This document shows, in pieces, positions 36,101 to 48,478 of a DNA stretch of 64,000 bases. Under the pieces are notes generated by a model. The model worked only from the letters and a program-made list of their open reading frames with translations. It was not told the DNA's origin and ran no database searches. The stretch is taken from assembly GCA_033297205.1 (NCBI GenBank), contig MU859172.1, positions 52,268 through 116,267 on the forward strand, given 5' to 3'. The translations under genes were made by a program, and so were the position numbers. This DNA comes from Pseudoneurospora amorphoporcata (taxonomy: Eukaryota; Ascomycota; Sordariomycetes; Sordariales; Sordariaceae). The number at the start of each line of letters is the position of its first letter. The first letter of the stretch is position 1.

Positions 36101-38337
36101 TGGAAACCCCGCAGGTTCCACTGATGGCGATGAAGCGAACCTTTTCGAGCTGTATGCTATGCATTCCAAGGGTGTCACCTGCGTCTTCATCAAGAATGGC
36201 GAGCTTGGCTGGTCCAAGGATAACAAGGTCATCTGCCCAGCCGATGCTGAAAAGGTTGGCTTGGTCAAGATTTCCAAGTTGGTTGCTCCTGTGCAGCCAG
36301 TAGAGGTTCAACAGGCCCCAGCTCCGGCCGAGACAAGTGCGCCACCCCAGATTCGCATCGCCACGCGCCCCAACAAGGAGATCCTGCAGAAGACGCCGTC
36401 ATCCCAGGGCGATGACAAGAAGGGAATTGATTCAGTCTCGACTGTCAAGCCTGATCGCAAGGAAGACACCGAGACTCCCGTTCAAAACAACAACCAGCCG
36501 GAGCGGGCAGAGAAGAAGGGTCGCAAGAAGAAGGCTGCTGCTGCTGCTGCTGCGGCCGCCGCCGCCGCCGCCGCTGGCGATTTTTCTGTCAATGGCCAGG
36601 CAGAGCAACAAGCACCCCCGCCAATTGGCCGCACTTCATCTCAAGTCAAGGCCAGACCTGCCAGAAATGCTGATTCTTCTGCTCTCAACCTCACCAGCCA
36701 ATTTTCCGACCTCTCCCTGAATGGTTCTGGTATCTCTCAGGAACAGCTCAACACAGTCATCGCCGATATGGAGTCGCGCATTTCGAACAACGTGAACAAC
36801 ATGCCAGGACGTATGTTCAGTGTTTTCGAGTCATCCTGCAACGACATGTTTAAGAAGCAGCGCGAACAGCTGAATAGCTGGCTGCAGGATTGGGTACGCA
36901 GTTTCACGGACAATCGTGATGACCTCTTCCTCAAGAACCAGTCAGCAGTCCTTAAAGTAGTTGAGGACGTTCTTAACGACAACACCGAAACTGTTCTTAA
37001 GCATCTCATTGTGGATCAGGTCAACAACGCCGTCGTTCCCGCGATCCGTTCCACCCTCGAAAAGGTAGCGAAGGATCAGGTCGACTCTAGCCTGAACAAG
37101 CAGCTGCCCGCGATGCAGAAGGAGATTGAGAAGAGACTACCCTCTCTGCTCACCCAGTCGCTCCAAAAGGCAGACATCACGTCGAGTTTGGTGGACAAGC
37201 TCGCAGACCAGGTTCTCCAAAAGGTGGCCACCCGGTTGGACGTTAGTATCGCCAACCAGTTTGCGAAGTCTTTCAGCGAGCAGTTGCCTGTCTTGTCAAA
37301 GCGTGTAGCCGAAGACGTTCACCAACGTATCGCAGGAGATATCAGCACACGGATGGGTGAAACCATTGCGCGGTTCGAGCAGCGGAAGCGAGACGATGAC
37401 GCGAAGCTCGATCGCCTCGTTGCTCAAAACACTGACCTGTCCACTGCACTTGCAGCTCTGGCAGCATCCCAGGTTCATATGCAAAAGGAGTTCAGCGCCC
37501 TGAAGCAGCAGCTTCATGAGCAAAACCGTGATCGCGACTTTGGCGTTCCGGAGCCTACGCACAGTCACACGCATTCTCGTGCCAGTGGTAGCGTTAGCTC
37601 GCACCAACAGGTTGGTGGACTCTCCCGTGATTTGGTCGCCTATGCGCCGCCCCAAGCTCAACAGCACCAACACACCCAGTCCATTCCTAACATGGTTCAA
37701 CACCAACAGCAGCAGTTCATGAATCAGGAGCAACAGGTACTTTTCTCTCCTACCCCCCGCGAGAATCGTGAGAAGATGGAGCTCAACAACACGCTTGAAA
37801 CCATCGATCGTTTCATGAGTGCAGGCCAGTACGACCAGGCGGTCATGCGCTGGCTGCAGGCTGAGGACAAGAGCGAGGAGGTGTTCCAGCAGGTCATTTC
37901 CAAGTATGACCCTCGCTGCCTCTCCGGCCTTGCGCCCATTTTCCTTCTCTCAGTGGGAGCCAGCATCGTCAGCAACCTTTCCCGCAGAAGCCCCAAGGTC
38001 CAGATCAAGATTGCTATTGTCGAAACGGTCGTGTACTCCATTGCACAAGCCGTTCCACACCTGGTAAGTGTTTCTACAACCTCGTGAACTGCGTTCCTGC
38101 CTTTATCTTTGATCGCTAACAGTCTTTCTCTTACAGGAGGATCAAGTTATCGAGGCGGTCCCGAAGGTCATGTCTCTGATCCAGGCTAAGGTGGAGGAGC
38201 TCTTGCTCGCTATCAGCCGCGAGAGCCCCCACGATGCCTCTCTGAAGACCTTGTCCAACATTGCTAATCTTGCTGGACGTGTCGGCGAAGGTTGCCAGCC
38301 TTCGCGCCAGCTGGATCATCCCGGTGCGCCTTACTAG
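33186..38337 (+). CDS. Enhancer of mRNA decapping 4 (Edc4/Ge-1) homolog
   Basis: Exons 33186-38063 and 38137-38337 (73-nt intron) encode 1692 residues, starting at MMPNNFNMRGG. The first 550 residues are low-complexity, rich in Pro/Ser/Gln with short conserved patches such as LLNLLKFNGQG and YLLNLLSKPKPS. A WD40-like region begins near residue 551 (YNFPLKPWITISVQ) and includes KFWDLREL and LQLWDLALGKAV. A basic linker with 14 Ala codons (36534-36575) follows. The C-terminal third is alpha-helical (from about 1185) and ends in the Edc4 C-terminal region (NTLETIDRFMSAGQYDQAV, RWLQAEDKSEEVF). Ge-1/Edc4 proteins scaffold Dcp1-Dcp2 in cytoplasmic P-bodies and promote mRNA decapping. Architecture and length match; the exact ortholog name in this species is not assigned. 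Confidence 0.85.
36534..36575 (+). repeat. GCN (poly-alanine) trinucleotide repeat inside the Edc4 homolog
   Basis: Fourteen consecutive Ala codons, first GCT then GCC, follow a Lys-rich stretch (GRKKKA). The tract lies in the linker between the WD40 region and the C-terminal helical domain, where length change is probably tolerated. Confidence 0.95.
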
Positions 38338-39850
38338 AAGAAGTTGCTAGAGGAATTTGCTTTGGGAGATTGGTAGACGGTTTGAAGAGGCTTTTCGCTT
38401 TGCTATCTTGATACCCAGCTTCTTATTATTCTCTCGGTCACGGTTTTACGGATGGGCTTGGGGCACTAGGTTGGTGCCATATTTGTCCGAGGAGATAGAC
38501 TGGGTGGGTTTATGGTTCGGCGAGCATGATGGGACGACTTTGCTAATTATCGTTTATTTGTTATCAAGTCTTGTAGCATGTATATGGGGAGAGGAAGCGA
38601 AAAGTGTTTGAGCGAATTGGTCGAAGATGGTGGATTTGGTAACGTTTGTCCGACCGGCCACGACTGTGTGGCTTGTGTGGGCTTGCTTGGCGGTTCTGAG
38701 CATAATCAGATTTGCATGTTGTCAAAGTAGCTTGTACGATATATCTTATTGCTGAGTAAATGCACAGAAATCAGAAGGAGGACATGAGTACAAGAGGGAA
38801 TTTTGTAGATCCATCCTACCCTTGGTCCACAACCCGATATCGCGATGTGATGTGATGTGATGACGGTTAGTTTTGACTGCTCAAGCGATGTTGGTGTTGG
38901 GAGAAGGTTCAATACAGGGCGGAATCCGTTTATAAGGTAATGTCCGAGTTAGAACAAGCACATACGACCACAGATGGTACAAAACTCGGGATCATGTCCG
39001 CTCTCCCATAAATAAGCTACCAATCGGAAGATTTATCCATGGGAGTAGTTTTTGATGGGGGTTTGGATAACTCGGCCAAAAACGCCGCCGCCGTTACTAG
39101 AACCGTTTTTCTTGCCTTCGCTATCGAGTGCACCGTTCTACTTACGTGGGACTCGAATATCTCTAAGCTGGGGTTCCCGAGGTAATTCAAGCCTGCAAGT
39201 AATTCCTGTCCCAAATATCAAGAAGATACGAATGTTGGTCGTGAAGATATTGGGCAGTGTTTGGAGAAAAGGTGAGGAAAAGGCCCCACACCAGGCCACC
39301 CCAACCCCCAAGTATTTCCGAAGACACGATCACGGTAGTCCTGGACTCGGGGTGGGCTTTTAGTTGCGGAAGGACAACACGTGAGTTGGTTGAGCTTGCC
39401 AATTGGTTTCAAAAACTGTCTGCCCGACGTTCCATTACTATCCCTGTCGGGTGAACTATCCTAATTTCCCGTCCTGGGACAAAAAATCGCTCGCCGGACC
39501 TACACCTCTGCCGGTATTTTAAAATGTTAGCGCGGTGAATAGCACAGTGGCGATAGCCTCATTTCCGGTACGAAAAATGGCTGCTTTTCTCACCTCCAAC
39601 CCCATCAAAATTGTGAGGTGGCGGTACCACGCTAACAAGTTATGTGCCGGCAGAGATCTCACTCAACCAATCTGGCTCGTCTCCAAGACCACATGCGAGC
39701 CGTTGTTCGCGTTTCGGTAGATGCATGTGTGGGATACCGATTCGAGGCAGTCAAGAATGTCGATGCGTTTAAAAGCAGTGACATCTCCCCCGGAGAGGGA
39801 CATGGAGAGTAGGAATCAGACAAACATTCTTTCTACGTCGCTCTCCAACA
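38338..39850. other. Intergenic with a 5S rRNA relic
   Basis: This region holds the 3' end of the Edc4 transcript, a short GATGT tandem near 38843-38862, the 5S relic at 38960-39026, and the promoter of the acid phosphatase gene just before 39851. No protein-coding gene is supported. Confidence 0.5.
38960..39026 (+). pseudogene. 5S rRNA relic, 5' half only
   Basis: The first 67 nt match the 5' half of the intact 5S gene at 52533-52467 (minus strand) with only about five substitutions. ACATACGACCA, AAAACTCGGGATC and GTCCGCTCTCCCATA are retained. After position 39026 the match stops, so the 3' half that should pair with the 5' end is missing. A TATAA at 38931-38935 sits at the same distance (about -25 to -29) as the TATA box of the intact gene. 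This suggests decay or recombination of a complete locus rather than insertion of an RNA copy. Confidence 0.85.
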
Positions 39851-41338
39851 ATGAGGGTAGTCAGCTCCCTACTCGTGGCTGCTGCCGCCGCGAGCGCCTA
39901 CACCACGAATTCGCAGCTCCGCCTAGCCTACCACGGCGATGACGGCATGATGGTCAGCTGGAACACCTTCCAGCACGTCGAGAAGCCTATTGTCCACTGG
40001 GGCCTTTCGCAGTACCGTCTGACCAACATTGCCACGTCCAACGTCTCGATAACGTATCCCACTTCGACGACCTATAACAACCACGTGCTGATCAGCGGCC
40101 TTCAGCCCGGGACGACTTACTTCTATAAGCCGACGCCGCTCATGAAGAACGAGTCGGCCGAGGTCTTCAACTTTACGACGAGCCGTAGGGCTGGTGACAA
40201 CACCCCCTTCTCGGTCGCCGTCGTCGTCGACCTCGGTACCATGGGTAGCAAGGGCCTGACCACATCCGCGGGCGCTCCCGTGGCGAGTACCAACGTTCTT
40301 CAGCCAGGAGAGCGGAACACCATCGAAGCGCTGGAAAGCAGCCTCGCTGACTTCGACTTCCTCTGGCATGCGGGCGACATTGCGTACGCGGACTACTGGC
40401 TCAAGGAAGAGATCCAGGGTTTTCTGCCCAACACAACGATTGAGGAAGGGGCCGCGGTGTACGAGTCGATTCTGAACGAGTTCTACGACGAAATGATGGC
40501 CATCACCGCCAGCAAGCCGTACATGGTGGGCCCCGGCAATCATGAGGCGAACTGTGACAATGGTGGCACCAAGGACAAGGCGCACCACATCACGTACGAT
40601 AGCAGTATCTGCATGGAGGGCCAGACCAACTTCACCGGGTTCAAGAACCACTTCCGCATGCCTAGCGACGTCTCCGGCGGCACCGGGAACTTCTGGTACA
40701 GCTTCGACCACGGCATGGTGCACTTCGTCCAGCTCGATACCGAGACCGACCTGGGCCATGGTTTCATCGGCCCCGTCGAGGACGGCGGATCCGAGGATTT
40801 CTTCGGTGTGGAGCCGGTCAATGCGACCATGAACGCGCAGACCACCTGGCTGGAAGCCGATCTGGCGGCCGTTGACCGCTCCAAGACTCCATGGGTTGTT
40901 GTGGCCGGCCACCGGCCCTTGTATCTCAGCGACAGCGGTGCAATCTGCCCGGAGTGCAAGGACGTCTTCGAGCCGTTGCTGACAAAGTACAAGGTCGACT
41001 TGGTGCTGTCGGGCCATTCGCACGTCTACGAGCGCCAGGCACCACTGGCCGAGGGCAAGGAGGATCCCAACGGCCTGGAGAATCCCACCTTCCCTTGGTA
41101 CATCACCAACGGCGCAGCTGGCCACTACGACGGCCTCGATGAGCTACCGAGCTCCCGCCAGCCTTACAGCCGCTTCGCCCTCGACACGTTCAACGCCACC
41201 TACGGCTGGAGCCGCCTGACCTTCCACAACTGCACTCACCTGACTCACGAGTTCGTCGCTAGCAAAAACGGCACCGTCCTCGACTCCGCCACTCTGTTCA
41301 AGGCCCGTACTTGCGACCAGGGTAGCAAGCACTACTGA
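39851..41338 (+). CDS. Secreted purple acid phosphatase (metallophosphatase)
   Basis: A single exon encodes 495 residues with a signal peptide (MRVVSSLLVAAAAASA). An N-terminal fibronectin-like PAP domain follows (LRLAYHGDDGMMVSWNTF, LQPGTTYFYKPTP), then the metallophosphatase domain. All metal-binding blocks are visible: VDLGTMG, AGDIAYADYW, GPGNHEANC (about residue 228), VVAGHRPLY and SGHSHVYERQ. The protein has several N-glycosylation sites and ends CDQGSKHY without a GPI signal. Family members hydrolyse phosphate esters outside the cell using a binuclear Fe-metal centre. The gene is probably used for phosphate scavenging and may be controlled by phosphate starvation, but no clear regulatory site was verified. 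Length fits fungal acid phosphatases of the aphA type. Confidence 0.93.
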   Translation: MRVVSSLLVAAAAASAYTTNSQLRLAYHGDDGMMVSWNTFQHVEKPIVHWGLSQYRLTNIATSNVSITYPTSTTYNNHVLISGLQPGTTYFYKPTPLMKNESAEVFNFTTSRRAGDNTPFSVAVVVDLGTMGSKGLTTSAGAPVASTNVLQPGERNTIEALESSLADFDFLWHAGDIAYADYWLKEEIQGFLPNTTIEEGAAVYESILNEFYDEMMAITASKPYMVGPGNHEANCDNGGTKDKAHHITYDSSICMEGQTNFTGFKNHFRMPSDVSGGTGNFWYSFDHGMVHFVQLDTETDLGHGFIGPVEDGGSEDFFGVEPVNATMNAQTTWLEADLAAVDRSKTPWVVVAGHRPLYLSDSGAICPECKDVFEPLLTKYKVDLVLSGHSHVYERQAPLAEGKEDPNGLENPTFPWYITNGAAGHYDGLDELPSSRQPYSRFALDTFNATYGWSRLTFHNCTHLTHEFVASKNGTVLDSATLFKARTCDQGSKHY

Positions 41339-43381
41339 CCCCGTCACTCCCGTCACTGCTAGTAGCAGCAGGAAGACCTCAACCACAGTGGCTGGTCGCT
41401 GCCTTGAAGGGTTTTGTGAAGCACCAGATGTGGCGCTCTGTAGGTGCGAGAGGAGCAGGAATCGCACGCAAGCGGGTCTAAACCCTTTTGTACGAGTGTC
41501 TTGGAAACGAGGTGGATACGTTTAATATAGGTCCATAGGAGTGTCTCTCACGTTTATGCCCGTTTAGTTTACCTCTCGCCTTCAACTTGCGTGATGTTTG
41601 TGACCAGCGATTCTGTCCTCAGTCAACTCCAACACCTTTTGATTAGCGGGATCCATCATTTCATAACGAGCGGAAGCTCAGTGGTCTTCTCGTCACGGTA
41701 AGCATGGTCGTAGGAGACGAGGCCGCCAGGTCTTGGCGCGACCAGCATCAAGCGGTTGACTAGCTCTGCTGTTAGCAGGCGCGTGAGGCGTTCAAGGAAA
41801 CCCGAGGACGGGGACGGTGAAAACTTACAGGGAATGCTCATGGTCGTCAATACTCATCGTCGCATTTGGTGGTTGCGTGCATTCACCACAGGCCAAGCAA
41901 ACGACTCCAGCGAGTGGAAGAATCGGGGGTGCAATCCCGTTTGTGATATCTACGTCCATGGCCATGCTGGCCGCCCCCCCGGTGATGACCTCAAATATCA
42001 ACAACAAACATGCTCTGCTGTGGCTGAAAAGCGGGGCGGTCCGAAGGGGAGAAAATGGGGCTGACATTTGGAGAGCGTCGTTCCAGGTTGTTATGAGAGA
42101 CTAGCACACAATCAGCCTCTCTTCAGTTCTGTCGATGTTGAGACAAAGTGCGGTTGAACCTCCTCGTCAGGGGTCGACGTTGAAGTTGGACGGCACACAG
42201 ACCCCTTTCTAGAATCTAAAATTTGTGCGTTTTATACTCCCTTCGTAGAAGGTTATGCATCCCTTATTCATGATTTGTGCATCCTGTGCACCCCGAGGTG
42301 GGGTCCCCGGTACTTGGCCGTGCCGACATGGTCCGGAACGGTAGTGTTGCTTTCGCTTGAACGGACCAGCCAACGGCAACGAGGGAGACGGGCTACGACG
42401 GGGTAAATTGCCTTTAAGATCGGCGATATACGCGTGGGGTTGTTCTGGTTGTGAGCACTGCGGTGTAGCTTGGTGGGAGGGAGAGTGTCTCAGGTTGTTT
42501 TTGCTGATATGCAAGATGCTTGGAAAGGGAGACAGATCATGAGCAGTCATTGCACCTTTGACCCATCGTCCGACACCACAGCTTGAGAAGTGGAAGTCAG
42601 ATGGATTAGCAGAGTTGTTATTGGCTTCAATTGTCTGTTAGCAGATTTGGGAACGAAGCCAAAATCAAGTAAATAAATAGGGTAAGAGTTTGATATCAAG
42701 TGTACCTACAGGACACACCGCAAGCGAAACAAATCAAGGTTTAACGATGCATGCTCAAGTCAAGAAACCTACTAAAGCAAGCCCTCCACCAATCACCACC
42801 CATAATTGGAATGGACAGAGCCGCGCCGAGAAAGCTACTTCCGCTTCCTCCAACGCGGACCGTTGCATTTAGCATTAAACGTTCCTACTTTATATCCTTG
42901 ATCTCTGGAGAAACCCCACCACTCCTATCAACTTGGTGTTACTGACGTGTCGGTAAGGAGCCGCCGCCGTTCGGCAAGGGGCTCGTTCCGTCTGGGGTTC
43001 CCGTTAGATCTTGAACTAGTACTAGGTACTGTTATAACAGCGATCTTCATTATCCCGCTCGGAAGTTGGAGAGGCTTTGTGCAAGGCGGGTGCAAGGTAG
43101 TAGTCATGATATCAATACGACAGGGATATTTTGTGCCACTTCTCATATTTCATAAACGAGATGTGCAAATGGATAAAGTTGAGGGGGTATAAGGCGAGAA
43201 GGAGGGTTCATGTCGCCTAGATGGATTACTGGTAGTACTGTGGTAGGACGTACAAAGATGGTGAGTGTCCTCGAGTGGTTAGGTTTTGAACACTCCCTTC
43301 TACCTCTTTACCTTTTGCATCTTGGTTGTAGACACTAAATACCATTACAACCTACTAAAGGGGAACACCAACACAGCAATC
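41339..43381. other. Intergenic, no gene supported
   Basis: About 2 kb between the acid phosphatase and the P450 gene with short, mutually overlapping ORFs and no domain. The last 100 bases are the probable leader of the P450 gene. Confidence 0.5.
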
Positions 43382-45090
43382 ATGGCCAACCCTTCGGCCA
43401 CGCCCAGCTCCATCTCCTCGTGGATGGAGCGGTTCGACCTCAAGTCCAGCACCGATCCCTCGGCGAAGCCCTTCCCTTACCTCGTCACGGCTTTTCTCTT
43501 GATCGTCATTGTGTACTCCCTTCAGGGTCCGAGATACTCCAAGAACATCAAGCACCTGAACCCTAGGGGCCCTCTCGAGTTCAGCGACACGAGACCGAAG
43601 AAGGAGTTCGTGACTGGCTCTCGGGAGATGCTTGCGAACTGGTTCAAGGCCAACCCCGACAAGCCTTGCCGGGTTATTAGCGATACTGGCGAGATCACGG
43701 TGTTGCCGCCGCGTTTTGCCAACGAGATCAAGAGCGATGATCGGTTGAACTTTTCAAAGTGGACTTATAAGGTTTGTTATCCTTTGTGTTGTGGGTAGGA
43801 CAAGAATGAAGATGGGAGCTGCTGACAAGACGAACTAGGCCTTCCATGCGCACCTCCCCGGTTTCGAAGGATTCCGTGAGAGTAGCCGTGATTCGCAGAT
43901 TGTTCAGGAGGTTATCATGAGGGATCTTACCAAGTACCTGAGTATGCCAAATTCCCTGGCTTGATGAGACACGGCGAATGCTGACAACAACGACAGACAA
44001 GGTCACCGAGCCCCTCGCCGAAGAAACTTGCCTAGCGATTAAGGAAATCCTCCCCAAGCCAGCTAACGGCGAGTGGTGCACCATCAACATCCGCTCAAAG
44101 ATCCTCCCCATCATCGCCCGCATCTCATCTCGCGTCTTCCTCGGCGAGGAACTCTGCCGCAACGAGGAATGGCTCAAGGTCACGCAGCAGTACACACTGG
44201 ACGGCTTCCGCGCCGCCGAAGAACTCCGTCTCTGGCCTGCCGTTCTCCGCCCCATCGTCCACTGGTTCCTCCCTTCGTGCCAGCTCGCCCGCGCCCATGT
44301 CGCTCTAGCCCGTACCATCATCGATCCCGTCCTCCAGAAGAGACGGCGAGAAAAGGCGGCCAACGGCGGCAAGGCCGAGCACGACGACGCGATCGAGTGG
44401 TTCGAGCGGACAGCCAAGGGCAAGAACTACGACGCGGCAGTTGCGCAGCTAGTCATGTCCTTGGCAGCCATCCACACCACCACCGACTTGACGTGCCAGG
44501 TGATGACCAAGCTGATGCAAAACCCCGAGTACATTGCGCCGCTGCGGGCGGAGATGATGCAAGCGCTCAGCCAAGGCGGGTGGAAGAAGACGTCGCTGTA
44601 CAACATGAAGCTGCTCGACAGCGTGATCAAGGAGTCCCAACGTGTCAAGCCCATCGGCATGGTCTCGATGCGTCGCTACGTCGAGAAGGATCTGACGCTT
44701 TCGGACGGCACCTTGATCCCCAAGGGCGGCATGGTGGCGGTCTCGTCGCACAACATGTGGAACTCGGAGGTGTACGAGCAAGCGGACAAATGGGACGGCA
44801 GACGGTTCTTGAGGATGCGCGAGACGCCCGGAGCGGGTAAAGAGAAGGCGGCGCAGCTGGTGAGCACGGGGCCGGATCACTTGGGGTTCGGACACGGACA
44901 GCACGCATGCCCCGGACGCTTCTTTGCGGCGAATGAGGTCAAGATTGCCGTGGTTTATCTGCTGCTGAATTACGAGTGGAGGCTGCCCGAGGGGTCTGAT
45001 CCCAAGGTGAGGACCTTTGGCTTCTCCATGGGGGTGGATCCGTTTTTGAAGGTCGAGTATAAGGGGAGGCAGCCGGAGATTGAGCTTTGA
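43382..45090 (+). CDS. Cytochrome P450 monooxygenase (CYP68/ent-kaurene oxidase-like)
   Basis: Exons 43382-43771, 43839-43941 and 43997-45090 encode 528 residues starting MANPSATPSS. One N-terminal membrane anchor (PYLVTAFLLIVIVYSL) fixes it to the ER. The heme-binding loop is FGHGQHACPGRFFA with Cys at about 469, the ExxR motif is KESQR, and the meander contains WDGRRF. The I-helix reads SLAAIHTTTDL, with Ala-Ala-Ile-His in place of the usual AGxD/E before Thr. This is typical of fungal CYP68 and related families that act on terpenoids and other secondary metabolites. Substrate is unknown. No synthase, transporter or regulator gene for a metabolite cluster is adjacent, so a stand-alone role is possible. 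Confidence 0.93.
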
Positions 45091-45820
45091 GTTGAGTGTT
45101 GGCAATTGTAGTAGTGTAGCCAGAATGGTGTCGTCAGAAGTTCGTTCTTGTGTTGGTGATGGTGATGGTGATGCATCTTGATGGATCTGTGGGTCAAATT
45201 GCTGGAGACATGGTAGCGTAGATCTATTATCTTATCGAGCGGTAAACCACAACGTTCATCTGTTAATGAAACGCGGCGCAGCATGGTGATTGGTTGGTAG
45301 CAGCATGACGTCACGGCCACACGTGCTTCCAAGACTGGGAAATTGAGACTTGTTCGGGGACGATGTGCGCTTGGGGGTCTCGCTGGAAAGTGCGCTTGGG
45401 GATCATCGCCAATGGTGTGTGTAATCCCCTGTCCAGAACGAAAAACAAAAAACCAAGTCCCTGGCTTGGATCTTGTTCGTAACCTTGGCATTGACCCCAT
45501 CACTTGGGGCTGGCCATATTCTAGTCTAGACCTTGTGCTAATGATTTGCATACAAGGTCTAGTATACCTACTACCTTATATATTGCATCTTTAAACTGTT
45601 TCTGTTCTGTTTGTTCTGTTCTTCTTGTCGCCTTCAGTTGTCTGTGTGCCTCCTGCTCTGTCAAGGACCTTACTCAGGTTCAAGGAGGAAGGAACAAACA
45701 AACGAACAGGCATCATCCGTCTCCAACTTCCTCGTTTGCACAACCATTCTGGAGTCTGGACAAAGACGGGAAGGACCGCTACACTGGGATAGCAGCCCAG
45801 GTGCTACCGTATCAGGTGCA
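45091..45820. other. Intergenic/leader
   Basis: This stretch holds the P450 3' region, with a GGTGAT tandem near 45154-45174, and the leader of the DUF2985 gene. The leader is open upstream in the same frame, but the first suitable ATG is at 45821. Confidence 0.5.
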
Positions 45821-48226
45821 ATGTCGCAGCAGCCACAGCAGAATGGAGGAAATGGGGCAGATGGGCCGGGCAAGGATAACGAGGGGCATGCCAGCCAAGG
45901 CGACGAATATTTCACCGAGGAAGATGTTCGACGTTCGAGCACAACATCGACAAGACTCCCCTCGTTGCTCGAACTAGCAGAATCACCGCAGGCAGCTGCA
46001 CGGCCGACAGCAGCAGACATCATACCACCACCAACAGCTCTTAGCCCCATCAGCGAGCGGCCGCCTGTACTCCATCCCCCATCACAACCACAGCCCGATC
46101 TGGTGCCTCGCCGTCCTGCTCCACCTCCTCCCACGCCACAAAGTCAGGCTCGACTCGGAGCCATTCCATCCGAGCCCACTCGTCAAGAATCGGCTATTCG
46201 TCTTCGAAGACTACGCGCTCCATCCGAAAGCTCACGACTAGGGCCGCCAGTCATCTCTGGCCAGAGACGCCCTTCCCAACCCCAAGATGCCCCGGCACCT
46301 TTGGCCACAACAACAGGTCGACGTCGTGCCAGCTCAGAACCTCAACGACCAGCTAGCGCCAGAACCTGGGCCGATGATCAGCCCGTCATGCACAAGCCGA
46401 CACCCCTAGTTCCCGATCATGTTGGAGGAGAGGTGCCCCAGCCACCAGCTGCTCATCTCCCCCCCATCGATGAAGACCCTCTGGCCCAGCCATCTATCAA
46501 TGTTGAGCCACAGCACCCCGGTTTGCGCCACCAGAGCACCTTCCGAAACCTTATTCCACGCCGTCGTCGTGCAGAGAATGAGCCTAGCCCTGACGATGCT
46601 CAGGCACAGGCAGAACAGGACATATACGACTCGCGGATTGTGGACTTTTTGGATGTTATTGGTATGCAAACATTTCCTTTGGCTCCCTCGTTTTCACAGA
46701 TACTAATTACTCTACCCTATAGACCCAGAAGTTGCCACGTTGTCGTCCATCACCAACGTGCAAAACTCCCTCTTCGTTCCGTCGCTGGGTAGATTCGTCA
46801 ACCGAAGACCGACATATGATCTCTCCCAGCTACCACCAGTTCTACCACCCAGCTTGCCCGCCACATATCCCCCTTCCCAGGAGGATGTTCGTGCTATCCG
46901 AACCACTGGAACGGCCACCACCTTGGGCGAGGGTGAGGTGGAAGACGAGAGCCTAGATCAGCGCCCCCAGCTTCCTCGTGTCCACAGTTTCTCGACTGTC
47001 TTGACTGCTCCTCAGTATGCCATCCTGCCCAAGGATGCCACTCTGGAGGGATGGCGCGAGGAAGACATCCGGATGCTCAACGACTATGTCCGGCATATGC
47101 TCCACTCAAAGCGTTCCAAGTTCAAGCAGCGCATGAAGGCCTTTGGAAAGTACGTCAGGCGGCCGCTGGGCTTCGCTGTTACCCTCTATGCTACTCTGAT
47201 CACCCTGTTCGGTCTTGCTTGGGTTCTTTTCCTTATCGGCTGGATCTACGTCGGCGACAAGCAGCTGTACGCCATCAATGTCATTGACAATGTCCTTGTT
47301 GCTTTGTTCGCTATTGTTGGTGATGGTCTTGCTCCTTTCCGGGCGGTAGACACATACCACATGATCTTTGTGGCTCGCTATCGTAAGTATTTGTCCTTCA
47401 CTCAACATATGTCGTACATAATGCCAACTTTTATCCAGACCTCAAAACCATCAAGCTCCGCAAGCGCTTGTTGGTCCCCTTGACGGATCCCAATGACGTG
47501 CCTCTTCAAACCCAAGCCGCCATCGACCAAGCCGATCTTGAGCGCGCCCCCGTAGACCCTCACATGACAGAAGTCCGACACGACGACGAGTTTATCCCTG
47601 TTCTCTCCGAGAAATCGCAAGCCCGACTGGTTCACCATCAGAAGAAGCTGGCCAAATCACACACCTTCTACAAGCCTCACGAAACGGGAACCCACCATGC
47701 CTTCCCTATCGGCTTGCTCATTGCCATTGTTTGCCTACTGGACCTACACAGTTGTCTACAGATCACTCTCGGTTCTTATACCTGGTCTACGGATTACCGC
47801 ACGAGAAGCAGTGCAGTTACCACCGCTGTCCTTTGCTGCTCCATTGTTGCCAACTGTACTGCCGGTTTGCTCATTACTATCGGCGATAGGCGTACTCGCA
47901 AGAAGGATGTGTTGGAGCGATTACTGAAGCAGGAACTCACCGCTGAAGTGATGCACAAAATGGAGAAGGAGCGGGAGAAGAAGGCCAAGCAAGAAGCTGG
48001 GGAGCCCGTTGGCATTATGCAACCGGCGTTGGCGTTGACCAAGAAATTCAGGAACAGCGAAGATAACGGAGCTAGAAAGAGCATCGACCATGACACTAGC
48101 AAGGCCAGCAGTTCAGAGAGCTCGCATACAGACAGGAAGGAGGCAGAAGGTCGATTCAATCCTACCGTATCAGCACCTTCGATCCAGGATCAAGAGAAGC
48201 AGGGAGCTCAGAGCGGCACTGTGTAA
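45821..48226 (+). CDS. DUF2985 integral membrane protein
   Basis: Exons 45821-46661, 46723-47382 and 47439-48226 encode 762 residues starting MSQQPQQNGG. Residues 1-280 are disordered, Pro/Arg/Gln-rich. The conserved block begins with LPKDATLEGW and LNDYVRHMLHSKRSKF, followed by membrane segments FAVTLYATLITLFGL and WVLFLIGWIYVG, NVIDNVLVALFAIVGDGLAP and the hallmark FRAVDTYHMIF. A cytosolic part (RLLVPLTDPNDVP) and two more membrane segments (PIGLLIAIVCLLDLHS, AVLCCSIVANCTAGLL) precede a charged, Ser-rich tail. This matches the fungal DUF2985 family, of unknown function. Both introns are 56-61 nt. The gene is convergent with the JmjC gene, 252 bases away. Confidence 0.85.
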
Positions 48227-48478
48227 TGTGGGAGGTTGAACGAGTTTTCTTATGTTTGAAAAGGGTTATGCGTTAACAATCAGGGAGATAAAAACACGGG
48301 CGGCTCTCTGGATACCATTTCTGCTTATTTTGTCTTTCTCTTTATTTTCTGTCTAATACCCTGCATATGGCGTTCCCTTCTGTCTACATCCCATCGCATC
48401 GCATTCTTCAAGCAAGCGAGCCAGCACGCTTTCTCTGTAGCATTGTCTATATGTCTCTGCAATTCACTTGTTCTAATG

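Noticed and set aside
39923..41125. 400-codon ORF antisense to the acid phosphatase gene
   Set aside because: It mirrors the GC-rich third positions of the phosphatase codons. The composition is Val/Arg/Gly-rich without any domain, so it is a shadow.
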